Made by a program: the position numbers and the translations under genes. Positions 26,634 through 35,609 of a DNA stretch of 39,240 nt are shown piece by piece (positions within the stretch are counted from its first letter, which is position 1; every line of letters starts with the position of its first letter). The notes beneath the pieces are model-generated. The model was not told the origin of the DNA and did not search any database. It worked only from the letters and a program-made list of their open reading frames with translations. Source of the DNA: an uncultured Acetobacteraceae bacterium (GTDB lineage Bacteria; Pseudomonadota; Alphaproteobacteria; Acetobacterales; Acetobacteraceae); the NCBI GenBank assembly GCA_937873205.1, contig CALMVO010000150.1, positions 1 to 39,240 of the forward strand, given 5' to 3'.

Positions 26634-26987
26634 TCAGCCCGCGTCGGACAACAGCCCGTCGAGCGGCGGCGGACCGCCCGGTGCGCCCTCGCCGCCATGG
26701 TGCTCCTTCATGACGTCGACCGGAGCGGCGCGGCCCTCGAGGGAGGCGACTCGGGCCTCCAGCAGAGCGAGGCGGGAGTCGGCGGCCTCCTGGGCGTTGC
26801 GGGCGTTGGCGGCGAGCTCGCTCACCGCCTCGAACTCCTCGCGCCGGACCAGCGACAACCGCTCCAGCGCCTCGTCGATGCGGGCGCGGACCAGGGCACC
26901 GAGCTCGTCGCCAATGCCGGCGATGGCGGAGAAGGCGCCGCCGGCGACACCGGCGAAATCGTCGAACAGACGGGACCGTTCAGCCAT
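26634..26987 (-). CDS. ubiK: UbiK-family (BMFP domain) ubiquinone biosynthesis accessory factor
   Basis: A 117-residue protein with an N-terminal amphipathic segment (MAERSRLFDDFAGVAGGAFS) and a long coiled coil (LVRARIDEALERLSLVRREEFEAVSELAANAR and SRLALLEARVASLEG regions, each shown in short parts: RRIDEAL-like heptads). BMFP/UbiK proteins trimerise, bind membranes and support the aerobic Ubi complex. The C-terminal tail is Pro/Gly-rich. Start at 26987 is preceded by GGAG; a longer frame to 27047 would include non-family residues. Divergent from hldD, with 125 bases between the starts. Confidence 0.82.
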   Translation of the reverse strand: MAERSRLFDDFAGVAGGAFSAIAGIGDELGALVRARIDEALERLSLVRREEFEAVSELAANARNAQEAADSRLALLEARVASLEGRAAPVDVMKEHHGGEGAPGGPPPLDGLLSDAG

Positions 26988-27112
26988 GATGCTGTACTCC
27001 GTTGCGGCCGCCGGCATGATCCGCCACGGCTCGCTCCAGTATGGCACGGTGTCCCGCGGCTTGCATCGCCCGGCGGTTGGCTCCGGACGGCCCGGCTGCC
27101 TATAAGCGCGGC

Positions 27113-28090
27113 ATGATCCTGCTCACCGGCGGCGCCGGCTTCATCGGCTCGTGCCTGCATGCGGCGCTGCGCGCGCGCGGGCACCGGACGATCGTGGTCG
27201 ACCGCCTGGGCCAGGACGGCAAGTGGCGCAACCTCGCCTCACATCCGCCGGAGCGCCTGCTGGCGCCGGACGAGCTGGAGGGCTTCCTCGCCGCTGCACC
27301 CAGGCTCGACGCGGTGATCCACCTGGGTGCCGTCAGCGAGACCACCGCCCGCGACGGCGACCTCGTGTGGCGGACCAACGTGGCGCTGTCGCAGGCGTTG
27401 TGGAGTTGGTGCGCGGCGCAGGGCGTGCCGTTCCTCTATGCCTCGTCCGCCGCCACCTACGGCGCCGCCGACGGCGAGGGCGGCTTTTCCGACGATCCCG
27501 CCCGCCTGGCGGCACTGCGCCCGCTCAACCTCTACGGCTGGTCGAAGCACGCCTTCGACCTGTGGGTGCAGCGGCAGCTGGCGGACGGCCTGGCCGCGCC
27601 GCCGCGTTGGGCCGGATCCAAGTTCTTCAACGTTTACGGTCCGAACGAATACCACAAGGGGCCGATGATCTCGGTGGTGAAGACCAAGCACGACGAGGTC
27701 GCGGCGGGCGGCCCGGCCCGGCTGTTCCGCTCCGACCGCCAGGGGCTCGCCGACGGGATGCAGGCGCGCGACTTCGTCTGGGTCGGCGACGTGGTGGACG
27801 TGCTGCTGTGGCTGCTGGACACGCCGCGCGCGAACGGGCTGTTCAACCTCGGCACCGGCACCGCGCGCACCTATCTCGACCTCGCCCACGCGGTCTGCGA
27901 CGCGGCCGGCGCTCCCCGCCGCATCGCGTTCGTGGACATGCCGGACTCGTTGCGCGGCCAATACCAGTCCCATACCTGCGCCGATCTCGGCCGGCTACGC
28001 GCCGCCGGCTACGACGGCCAGTTCACGCCGCTCGAGGAGGGGGTGCGGCGCTACGTGGCGCGGCTCCGCTCCGCCGACCCCTATCTCTGA
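27113..28090 (+). CDS. hldD: ADP-L-glycero-D-manno-heptose 6-epimerase
   Basis: A 325-residue SDR. NAD-binding MILLTGGAGFIGS with GGAGFIG at residues 6-12, then LGAVSETTARDGD, SSAATYG and the catalytic YGWSK. FFNVYGPNEYHKG and MQARDFVWVGDVVDVLLW are characteristic of the RfaD/HldD type. It makes ADP-L-glycero-D-manno-heptose, the heptose donor for the LPS inner core. The gene is first in the plus-strand run hldD, lgt, midA-like, pgeF. The stop is 18 bases before the lgt start. Confidence 0.88.
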   Translation: MILLTGGAGFIGSCLHAALRARGHRTIVVDRLGQDGKWRNLASHPPERLLAPDELEGFLAAAPRLDAVIHLGAVSETTARDGDLVWRTNVALSQALWSWCAAQGVPFLYASSAATYGAADGEGGFSDDPARLAALRPLNLYGWSKHAFDLWVQRQLADGLAAPPRWAGSKFFNVYGPNEYHKGPMISVVKTKHDEVAAGGPARLFRSDRQGLADGMQARDFVWVGDVVDVLLWLLDTPRANGLFNLGTGTARTYLDLAHAVCDAAGAPRRIAFVDMPDSLRGQYQSHTCADLGRLRAAGYDGQFTPLEEGVRRYVARLRSADPYL

Positions 28091-28107
28091 CCATCGGGAA
28101 GACCACG

Positions 28108-28941
28108 ATGCTGCCGGTTCTGGTATTCCCCGATTTCAGTCCCGTGCTGGTGCAGCTGGGGCCGCTGGTGATCCGCTGGTACGCGCTGGCCTACATCGTG
28201 GCGTTGGTGATCGGTTGGCGCGTCATGCGCCGCATCGCCGTGCAGGCGCCGGCGGTGGCGACGCCGCTGCAGGTGGACGATTTCCTGACCTGGGCTACGC
28301 TCGGCGTCGTGCTCGGCGGCCGGCTCGGCTACGTGCTGTTCTACCAGCCCGGCCTCTACCTCTCGCATCCGGCGGCGATCCTGGAGCTGTGGCACGGCGG
28401 CATGAGCTTCCATGGCGGCATGTTGGGCGTCGTGGTGGCGCTGATCGTCTATACGCGCCGCCAGGGCCTGAGCCTGCTCGGCTTCGCCGACCGGCTCGCC
28501 GCCGTGGTGCCGATCGGGCTCGGGCTCGGGCGCGTCGCCAACTTCGTCAACGGCGAGCTGTGGGGCCGTCCGGCGCCGCCCTGGCTGCCGTGGGCGATGA
28601 TCTTCCCGCGCGTCGACGATATCCCCCGCCATCCGAGCGAGCTGTACGAGGCGCTGCTGGAGGGCGTGCTGCTGCTGGGCGTGATGCTGCTGCTGGCGGC
28701 GCGGCTGCGGGTGCGCGAGCGTGCCGGGCTGCTGACCGGCTGCTTCCTGCTCGGCTACGCCTGTCTGCGCGCGTTCGCCGAGCATTTCCGCCAGCCGGAC
28801 GCGTTCCTGAACTACCTGGCGTTCGGCACCACGATGGGCCAGCTGCTCTGCATCCCGATGGGCCTCGCCGGCCTGGGCCTCATCGCCTACGCGCGCCGCG
28901 GCCCGGTGCTGGCGCCGATGGCATTGCCCGACCCCGCGTGA
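28108..28941 (+). CDS. lgt: Prolipoprotein diacylglyceryl transferase
   Basis: A 277-residue integral membrane enzyme, about seven helices, that transfers diacylglycerol from phosphatidylglycerol to the lipobox cysteine of prolipoproteins. Conserved blocks: GGRLGYVLFYQPG, LELWHGGMSFHGGMLG, the signature GRVANFVNGELWGR and RHPSELYEALLEG. ATG at 28108 follows GGGAAGACCACG. Two lipobox proteins encoded nearby (30754 and 34833 starts) are plausible substrates. The stop overlaps the next start (GTGA, 28938-28941). Confidence 0.93.
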   Translation: MLPVLVFPDFSPVLVQLGPLVIRWYALAYIVALVIGWRVMRRIAVQAPAVATPLQVDDFLTWATLGVVLGGRLGYVLFYQPGLYLSHPAAILELWHGGMSFHGGMLGVVVALIVYTRRQGLSLLGFADRLAAVVPIGLGLGRVANFVNGELWGRPAPPWLPWAMIFPRVDDIPRHPSELYEALLEGVLLLGVMLLLAARLRVRERAGLLTGCFLLGYACLRAFAEHFRQPDAFLNYLAFGTTMGQLLCIPMGLAGLGLIAYARRGPVLAPMALPDPA

Positions 28942-29951
28942 CGGCGCCCGCCGAGCGCCTCGACCGCTTCATGGCGCGCGCCAACGCGGCCTACTACGCC
29001 ACCCGCGACCCGTTCGCCGACTTCGCCACCGCGCCCGAGATCTCGCAGGCGTTCGGGGAGATCCTGGGTGCCTGGGCGGCGGTGGCGTGGCGGGCGATGG
29101 GCGCGCCCGACCCGGTGCTGCTGGTCGAGGCTGGCCCGGGCCGCGGCACGCTGCTGGCCGATGCGCTGCGCCTGGTGGCCCGGGTGGCGCCGGACTTCGC
29201 CGCGTCGTTGCGGCTGCACCTGGTCGAGACCTCGCCGCGGCTGCGCGCCATCCAGGCGGCAGCACTCCCCGGTCATGCGGTCACGTGGCACGACCGCATC
29301 GAGGATGTGCCGGTTGGCCCGCTGATCCTCCTCGCAAACGAGTTCCTGGACGCGCTGCCGATCCGCCAGCTGGTCCGCACCGGAACCGGTTGGAGCGAGC
29401 GCCACGTCGAGGCCGGCGGCTTCGCGCTGCGGGACGGCGCGCCGCCGCCAGCGCCGCTGGACGGCCGCGCGGTGGCGCCGGGCGAGGTGCTGGAGCTCTG
29501 CGAGCCGGCGCTCGCGGTGGTGCGGCACCTGTCGGACCGCCTGGCGCGGGAGCCGGGTGCGGCCCTGTTCCTCGACTACGGTCCCGATCGGCCCGGCAAC
29601 GGCGACACGCTGCAGGCGCTGCGGGATGGGCGCCCGGCTGATCCGCTGGCCAACCCCGGCAGCGCCGACCTCACCGCCCACGTCGACTTCCCGGCGCTGC
29701 GCGACGTCGCCCTGTCCTGCGGCGCCGCGGTGCGGGGACCGGTCGGGCAGGGCGCCTTCCTGTCCGAGCTCGGTCTGTTCGCGCGCACCGAGCGGCTGGC
29801 CCGCGACCGTTCGCCGGCTGAGGCGCGGGCGCTGGTCGATGCCGCCCACCGGCTGGCCGCCCCCGACCGCATGGGGCGGCTGTTCAAGGCGATGGCGCTG
29901 TGCCACCCGTCGCTGGCGAGCCTGCCCGGCTTCGCGACGGAGATCCCATGA
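28938..29951 (+). CDS. MidA/NDUFAF7-family SAM-dependent methyltransferase
   Basis: A 337-residue protein of the COG1565-type family whose mitochondrial member NDUFAF7 methylates an arginine of complex I subunit NDUFS2. N-terminal YYATRDPFADFATAPEISQAFGE is the family signature; the SAM motif is VEAGPGRGTLLAD, followed by HLVETSPRLR and LLANEFLDALPIRQ. Start is GTG (28938), overlapping the lgt stop. Family members often have a longer DPFGxxGDFxTAPEIS segment; here it is shortened to DPFADFATAPEIS. The complex I role in this organism is inference. Confidence 0.85.
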   Translation: MTAPAERLDRFMARANAAYYATRDPFADFATAPEISQAFGEILGAWAAVAWRAMGAPDPVLLVEAGPGRGTLLADALRLVARVAPDFAASLRLHLVETSPRLRAIQAAALPGHAVTWHDRIEDVPVGPLILLANEFLDALPIRQLVRTGTGWSERHVEAGGFALRDGAPPPAPLDGRAVAPGEVLELCEPALAVVRHLSDRLAREPGAALFLDYGPDRPGNGDTLQALRDGRPADPLANPGSADLTAHVDFPALRDVALSCGAAVRGPVGQGAFLSELGLFARTERLARDRSPAEARALVDAAHRLAAPDRMGRLFKAMALCHPSLASLPGFATEIP

Positions 29952-30757
29952 GCGAGTCGGCCCCAATCTCCGCCGCGCCGGTCTTCCTGCGCAGCGAGAC
30001 GCTGGCGCCGCTGCCGCACGGGTTCTTTACCCGCATCGGCGGCGTGTCGGAGGGGCGGTTCGCCAGCCTGAACTGCAGCGTGACCAGCGGCGACGATCCC
30101 GCGGCGCTGGCCGAGAACCGGCGCCGGGTCGCCGCCGCGATCGGCCTGGCGCCGGACCGCCTGCTGGGCGTGACCCAGGTGCACGGCATCGCCGTGGCGA
30201 CCGTGACCGTGACCGGGCCGTGGCCATCGGGGCAGGGGCCGCGCGCCGACGCGCTGGTGACCGACCGGCCCGGCATCGGGCTCGGCATCATCACCGCCGA
30301 TTGCGCGCCGGTGCTGCTGGCCGATCCGGCGGCGGGCGTGATCGGCGCCGCCCATGCCGGCTGGCGGGGTGCCGCCGCCGGCACGCTGGAGGCGGTGCTG
30401 GCCGCGATGACCGGCCTCGGCGCCGCCCTGGAGCGCGTCGTCGCGATCGTCGGGCCTTGCATCGGCCAGGCCAGCTATGAGGTGGGGCCGGAGGTGCGGG
30501 ACGCCGTGCGCGCCTCCGGCGTCGCCGAACCGGATCGTCACTTCGCACCCGGCCTCGCCGATCGGCTGCAGTTCGACCTCGCCGGCTTCTGCGCGGCCCG
30601 CCTGCGTGAGGCCGGGGTCGGCACCGTGCGGACGATCGGCGCGGACACCTGCGCCGACCCCGCGCGGTTCTTCAGCCATCGCCGCCGCGTGCGCGAGGGC
30701 GGCGGCCCGATCGGCCACCAGATCTCGGCGATCGCCCTGCCGGCCGGTGCCCGATGA
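29948..30757 (+). CDS. pgeF: Peptidoglycan editing factor PgeF (laccase/YfiH-domain protein)
   Basis: A 269-residue protein of the multicopper-polyphenol-oxidase-like YfiH family, now known to remove mis-incorporated L-Ser from peptidoglycan precursors (in the E. coli homologue). Metal-ligand blocks are present: TQVHG, ITADCAPVLLAD, GAAHAGWRGAA and GPCIGQASYEVGPEV. The ATG at 29948 overlaps the previous stop (ATGA), and the stop overlaps the following lipoprotein start (ATGA, 30754-30757). Cytoplasmic, no signal peptide. Confidence 0.88.
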   Translation: MSESAPISAAPVFLRSETLAPLPHGFFTRIGGVSEGRFASLNCSVTSGDDPAALAENRRRVAAAIGLAPDRLLGVTQVHGIAVATVTVTGPWPSGQGPRADALVTDRPGIGLGIITADCAPVLLADPAAGVIGAAHAGWRGAAAGTLEAVLAAMTGLGAALERVVAIVGPCIGQASYEVGPEVRDAVRASGVAEPDRHFAPGLADRLQFDLAGFCAARLREAGVGTVRTIGADTCADPARFFSHRRRVREGGGPIGHQISAIALPAGAR

Positions 30758-31671
30758 AAGCGACGCGCACGGTCGGCGCCCTGTTCGCCGTCGGGCTCCT
30801 CGCCGGCCTCGCGGCCTGCGGCGACCTGCCGCAGCCCTTCGCCGGCGACCCGGGTGCCAACGCGCTGCGGCTGGCTGCGGCGGCACCGCCCTCCCGGCTC
30901 GACATCCCGGTGCCGACCGCAGCCCTGCTGCCGGCGCCGCAGGCCGGTCTCTGGAGCCGGGCGCTGGCGGATTCGCTGCTGGGCAAGGAGGTGCCGGCGG
31001 TGGCGCAGCCGACCCGGCCAGGGGACTGGCACCTGGCCGTCACCGCTGCCCGCCAGGGCGACCAGGTGGTGCCGACCTACCGCGTCATCCGCCCGAACGG
31101 CGGCGTCGCCGCGGAGCAGCAGGGCGCCGCCATGCCGGCCGGCGACTGGTCCGGCGCCGACCCCGCCCGCCTCGCGGCCAATGCGGCACTGGCTGCGACG
31201 CAGGTCGACGCCATGCTGACCCGCATCCAGGCCGCCGCCGCCGAGGCCGATCCCAACAGCCTGCTCAACCGGCCCACCCTGATCTACTTCGCCGGCGTCA
31301 CCGGCGCGCCCGGCGACGGGAACGCGGAGCTGAGCCAGGAACTCGCCGCCCGGCTGCCGGACGAGCACGACACGCTGCACACGACCGCCGCCGGCGCCGA
31401 CTACGTGGTCGACGGCACCGTCGCGGTCTCCAAGCCGGACCGGGCGAACGACGGCGTGCAGCACGTCGAGATCGTCTGGACGGTGCGCAGCGCCAAAGGC
31501 CACGAGGCCGGGAAGGCGACGCAGCTGCACGACGTCCCCGCGCACTCGCTCGACGGCTACTGGGGCGATGTCGCCGTCGCCGCCGCCGCAGAGGCCGCCG
31601 GCGGCATCCACGAGGTGATCGCCAACAACGAGGGCCGGGCGCACGCCCCGCCGGCCGCCAGCGGCTCCTGA
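30754..31671 (+). CDS. Lipoprotein of unknown function
   Basis: A 305-residue protein with a typical lipoprotein signal: [22 protein letters not shown], lipobox LAAC with Cys22. The mature part starts GDLPQPF and is rich in Ala, Pro and Asp. It contains a possible nucleoside-hydrolase- or GNA1162-like stretch? No: no known motif was recognised with confidence. Segments [20 protein letters not shown] and [14 protein letters not shown] suggest a beta-rich, periplasmic domain. Coupled by ATGA to pgeF, so it is probably co-expressed with envelope genes. No function is proposed. Confidence 0.75.
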   Translation: MKATRTVGALFAVGLLAGLAACGDLPQPFAGDPGANALRLAAAAPPSRLDIPVPTAALLPAPQAGLWSRALADSLLGKEVPAVAQPTRPGDWHLAVTAARQGDQVVPTYRVIRPNGGVAAEQQGAAMPAGDWSGADPARLAANAALAATQVDAMLTRIQAAAAEADPNSLLNRPTLIYFAGVTGAPGDGNAELSQELAARLPDEHDTLHTTAAGADYVVDGTVAVSKPDRANDGVQHVEIVWTVRSAKGHEAGKATQLHDVPAHSLDGYWGDVAVAAAAEAAGGIHEVIANNEGRAHAPPAASGS

Positions 31672-31777
31672 TACCGGCAGGCCACGGTTTCGCTGCCATC
31701 TCGGCTCACGATGGCGTGACTCCGTGACAGTCCGGCGACCGATTGCTAGAACCCGGCCGGTTGCCGGAGCCCGCTTG

Positions 31778-32710
<933 letters not shown>

Positions 32711-32711
32711 G

Positions 32712-33320
32712 GTGACCGCCCGGCTCGCCCTCCGCCCGTTCTGGTACCTGCGCCACGGCGAGACCGACTGGAACGCGCAGGGGCTGAGCCAGGGCCGCAC
32801 CGACGTCGCGCTGAACGCCCGCGGCATCGCCCAGGCCGCCGCCGCCGCCGCCCTCATGGCCGAGCACGCGCACGACCATGCGCCGATCACCCGCATCGTT
32901 ACCTCGCCGCTGGTCCGCGCCGCCCGCACCGCGGAGATCGTCGCCGATGCGTTGGCCAAGCGCGACGGCGTACGCCTGCCGCTGCTGACCGACCCGGAGC
33001 TCAAGGAGACCTGCTTTGGCGAGCAGGAAGGCCGCCCGATGGGCGACTGGTATGACGACTGGATCGCCGGTCACTACGTGCCGGCCGGCGCCGAGCCGTT
33101 CCAGGAGCTGGTGTCGCGCGCCGTCGCCGCCGTCGACCGCGCCACCGCGCCCGAAGGTGCGGCGCTGATCGTCTGCCACGGTGCCATGTTCCGGGCGCTG
33201 CGCATGGCGATGGGGCTGGCGGCCAACGTCCGGCTGCCGAACGCGGTGCCGCTGTGGCTGGCACCTGGCGCGCCCACCCCGCTGCCCTGGGCGCTGACCG
33301 AGGTCGGCCGGCAACCCTGA
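32712..33320 (+). CDS. Histidine phosphatase family (phosphoglycerate mutase-like) protein
   Basis: A 202-residue protein starting with GTG at 32712. The N-terminal active-site motif is YLRHGETDWNAQG (His in RHG), with the second conserved histidine in IVCHGAMFRAL and the Arg of VTSPLVRAARTAEIV. Members act on phosphosugars, phosphoserine or alpha-ribazole phosphate; substrate unknown. It probably shares the prs transcript. The IS element begins 31 bases beyond the stop. Confidence 0.88.
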   Translation: MTARLALRPFWYLRHGETDWNAQGLSQGRTDVALNARGIAQAAAAAALMAEHAHDHAPITRIVTSPLVRAARTAEIVADALAKRDGVRLPLLTDPELKETCFGEQEGRPMGDWYDDWIAGHYVPAGAEPFQELVSRAVAAVDRATAPEGAALIVCHGAMFRALRMAMGLAANVRLPNAVPLWLAPGAPTPLPWALTEVGRQP

Positions 33321-33350
33321 GCCGGCGCCCATCCGACTGCTTCCAGGCCT

Positions 33351-34203
33351 AGAGCGCCTAACGAAACCGGTTCCGGGGCGTTATGGAGGCATGGCCAGAC
33401 CTCTTGTTCCCGATGATCTGTGGGCGGCGATCGCGCCGCTGCTGCCGCCTGAGCCGCCGAAACCCAAGGGTGGACGGCCGCGCCTGCCGGACCGGGCGGC
33501 GCTGACTGGCATCCTGTTCGTGCTGAAGTCGGGCCTGCCATGGGAGATGCTGCCCGCCGAGATGAGGTGAGGCTCTGGCATGAGCTGCTGGCGGCGCCTG
33601 CGTGACTGGCACGAGGCAGGAGTGTGGGCGGCCTTGCATCAGGTGCTGCTGGAGCGTCTTCACGCGGCAGGACAGCTCGACTGGCGCCGCGCCGCCCCTG
33701 GACAGCACGTCTGTGCAGGCAAAAAGGGGGTGCGGCGACCGGACCAAACCCGACGGATCGGGGCAGGCCAGGGAGCAAACGCCACATCGCCGTCGACGCC
33801 AGGGGCACGCCACTTGGTGTGCTGATCGGTCCAGCTAACCAGCACGACAGCCGCATGCTGGCGCCAACGCTGGATGCCGTCCCCCCGGTGAAGAGCGGAA
33901 GGCGCGGCCGACCGCGACGACGGCCCGGCAAGCTGCATGCCGACAAGGGCTACGACGACCGGCGCTGCCGCCAGGAGTGCCGTACCCGTGGCATCCGGTC
34001 CCGTATCGCCAGGCGTGGCATGGACAACGGCCAACGCCTCGGATGTCACCGCCGGGTGGTGGAACGCACGCACGCCTGGCTGAACCGTTTCCGGCGCCTG
34101 AGCGTCCGCTACGAACGCCGCGCCGATATCCACCTGGCCTTCAGCATCCTCGGCTGCGCCCTCGTCTGTCTCAACCAGATCAGACGGTTCTGTTAGACGC
34201 TCT
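33351..34203 (+). mobile_element. IS5-family (IS427-like) insertion sequence, decayed
   Basis: About 853 bp bounded by 19-bp imperfect terminal inverted repeats, AGAGCGCCTAACGAAACCG on the left and, reading inward from the right, AGAGCGTCTAACAGAACCG (16 of 19). Flanking TA-type bases on each side (CTA on the left, TTA on the right) fit this group's small target duplication. The single transposase gene inside is broken, so the copy cannot move itself. Confidence 0.88.
33391..34196 (+). pseudogene. IS5-family transposase, inactivated
   Basis: Translation starts MARPLVPDDLWAAIAPLLPP (DUF4096-type N-terminus). It meets an in-frame TGA at 33568-33570 where the family has a Cys codon (GLPWEMLPAEM then stop then GSGMSCWRRL). 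The frame then shifts twice around 33700-33740 (between DWRRAA, LDSTSVQAK and GGAATGPNPTDRG). The rest is intact: KLHADKGYDDRRCR and RRVVERTHAWLNRFRRL supply DDE residues, ending CLNQIRRFC. One frame change may be the group's natural programmed shift, but the nonsense codon shows decay. Confidence 0.88.
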
Positions 34204-34211
34204 TAGCCTAG

Positions 34212-34352
34212 TCGTCGCTCCGGCAGTTCCTGCTTTGGGCGATCTCGCTCCAGGGCGGCAACAAGCCCGAGGCGGTGGGCTCGGTCGGCTTCATCGCGCT
34301 GCCCGACTTCATCCGCGCCCTCAGCGAGCACCAGATCGCGCGGATCAGGTAG
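34212..34352 (+). pseudogene. C-terminal fragment of a PstS-like phosphate-binding protein
   Basis: The stretch between the IS and the next gene translates as LRQFLLWAISLQGGNKPEA followed by VGSVGFIALPDFIRALSEH and a stop. This resembles the C-terminal lobe of PstS-type solute-binding proteins (FLLWA...GFIPLP). The 5' part is absent, because the histidine phosphatase gene ends just left of the IS. It suggests that the IS insertion and a deletion removed a binding-protein gene. Similarity is by eye and could be weak. Confidence 0.55.
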
Positions 34353-34377
34353 GCTCCAGGCGCGCCTCGCCGCGATC

Positions 34378-34833
34378 CTACTTCACCTCGATGTGGTAGC
34401 TGACACGCTCGGCCCGGCCGTTGGTGGCGATGATCTCCAGCTCCACCGCATCGTCGCCGACATAGTCCGGCGCGGACACGTACCATACGGCGGTTCCGTC
34501 GGCAGGCTGGGTGTTGCAGGCCGAATGCGCGTTGCTCGCCGGATAGTTGGGATAGTAGCGGCCGTGCTCGACGCTCGCCGTGCCGTGCGCCGGCAGCGAC
34601 AGCAGGCGCACCGTCAGGTAGTCGTTCAGCGAGCAGTCCGGGTTGAGCGAGAACATCGTGGCGAGCCGGGTGCGCTTGCCGCTGGCGGCGATGAAGACCG
34701 GTGCCGGACGATGGATCAGCACGATCCGGCGCGGCGCCGCGCCGCCGCCGCCGCCGCCCGAGGCGGCCGCGGGGTTGGTGTTCGTGACGCAGCCGCCGAG
34801 CGAGGCGGCAACCATCAGCATGAGCAGGCGCAT
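34378..34833 (-). CDS. Small lipoprotein of unknown function
   Basis: A 151-residue protein with a short lipoprotein signal MRLLMLMVAASLGGC (lipobox LGGC, Cys15). A Gly/Ala-rich spacer (NPAAASGGGGGGAAP) separates it from a domain with RRIVLIHRPAPVF, LNPDCSLNDYLTVRLL and GDDAVELEIIATNGRAE, which looks like a small beta-sandwich. Two cysteines in the domain (DCSLN, ACNTQ) might pair. Start at 34833 is preceded by AAGGACGTGCTCG. Function is not recognised. It is in opposite orientation to the IS and faces it, monocistronic as far as can be seen. Confidence 0.78.
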   Translation of the reverse strand: MRLLMLMVAASLGGCVTNTNPAAASGGGGGGAAPRRIVLIHRPAPVFIAASGKRTRLATMFSLNPDCSLNDYLTVRLLSLPAHGTASVEHGRYYPNYPASNAHSACNTQPADGTAVWYVSAPDYVGDDAVELEIIATNGRAERVSYHIEVK

Positions 34834-34962
34834 CGAGCACGTCCTTGGGATCAGGAACGCACTCCATAATCCCGATCCCGCGGTCGGCGCACCGGGGGGG
34901 CGCCCCATCCCCGGGGCGATGTGGCTTCGAAATGTAACGCCCTTGTCCAGCTCGCCGGATCG

Positions 34963-35466
34963 TTACGGCCTGAAACCCAATCGCAGCAGGTCGTGCGCCA
35001 TGATCGCCAGCACCGAGATGATCGGGATCGCCATCTGCACCGGTCGCAGCCGCTCGAAGAACAGCGGCGCTCCGCCCCGCCTGGCCGCCAGCGGGTCCAG
35101 CACGGCCAGGCTGACATAGCCGAGCAGCAGCAGCACCCGCGCCACCTCCAGCGTCAGTGTCGCCAGCGCACCCACCCCCAGCACGAACAGCCACAGCATC
35201 GTGGCGATCTGCGCCACCTTAGGGCCGCCGGGCGTGCGGAAGCTCACCCCCCGCCGCACCCCGGCCAGGAAGCAGAGGATCGCCCCGGCCCACAGCACGG
35301 CGCCGCTTTCGGCGAGCGGGCCGAACGGGAACGGCAGCCACGCCAGCAGGGCGCCCGCCGCGATCGGCAGCATCGCCGAGAACGCCAGCAGCAGGCTCAG
35401 CGGCGGCGTATGCGCCGGCTCCCTCACCGTGAAGCTGCGGCCGTCATCGCTGGTCGGGTCGGTCAT
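34963..35466 (-). CDS. DUF3429-like integral membrane protein
   Basis: A 167-residue protein with about five hydrophobic helices (for example PLSLLLAFSAMLPIAAG, SGAVLWAGAILCFLAGVRRG, IATMLWLFVLGVGALATL, VLLLLGYVSLAVLD) and a basic RRGVSF loop. This layout matches the DUF3429 family of small bacterial inner-membrane proteins, whose function is unknown. Start at 35466 is chosen (MTDPTSDDGRS); an upstream ATG would take its N-terminus from the repeat cassette. It lies 28 bases from the repeat at 35494-35609. Confidence 0.72.
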   Translation of the reverse strand: MTDPTSDDGRSFTVREPAHTPPLSLLLAFSAMLPIAAGALLAWLPFPFGPLAESGAVLWAGAILCFLAGVRRGVSFRTPGGPKVAQIATMLWLFVLGVGALATLTLEVARVLLLLGYVSLAVLDPLAARRGGAPLFFERLRPVQMAIPIISVLAIMAHDLLRLGFRP

Positions 35467-35493
35467 GGGCGGGCTTCTTTGTATTGGAAGAAA

Positions 35494-35609
35494 AAGGCCA
35501 GGGGCTCTGCCCCTGGACCCTGCCAAAGGCTCGCCTTTGGAAACCACTTAACAAAAAAGGGTTCCAAGGGCCTCGGCCCTTGGCGGGTCCAGGGCAGGGC
35601 CCTGGCCTT
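35494..35609. repeat. Four-hairpin repeat cassette, best preserved copy
   Basis: Four hairpins in a row: CCAGGGGC tct GCCCCTGG, CCAAAGGC tc GCCTTTGG, CCAAGGGCC tc GGCCCTTGG and CCAGGGC ag GGCCCTGG, framed by AAGGCC and GGCCTT and with an AT-rich middle (CACTTAACAAAAAA). The second stem differs from the one at 25826-25945 on both strands (G to A with C to T), so pairing is kept. Right end shares one base with the stop codon of the ABC ATPase gene. Confidence 0.92.
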
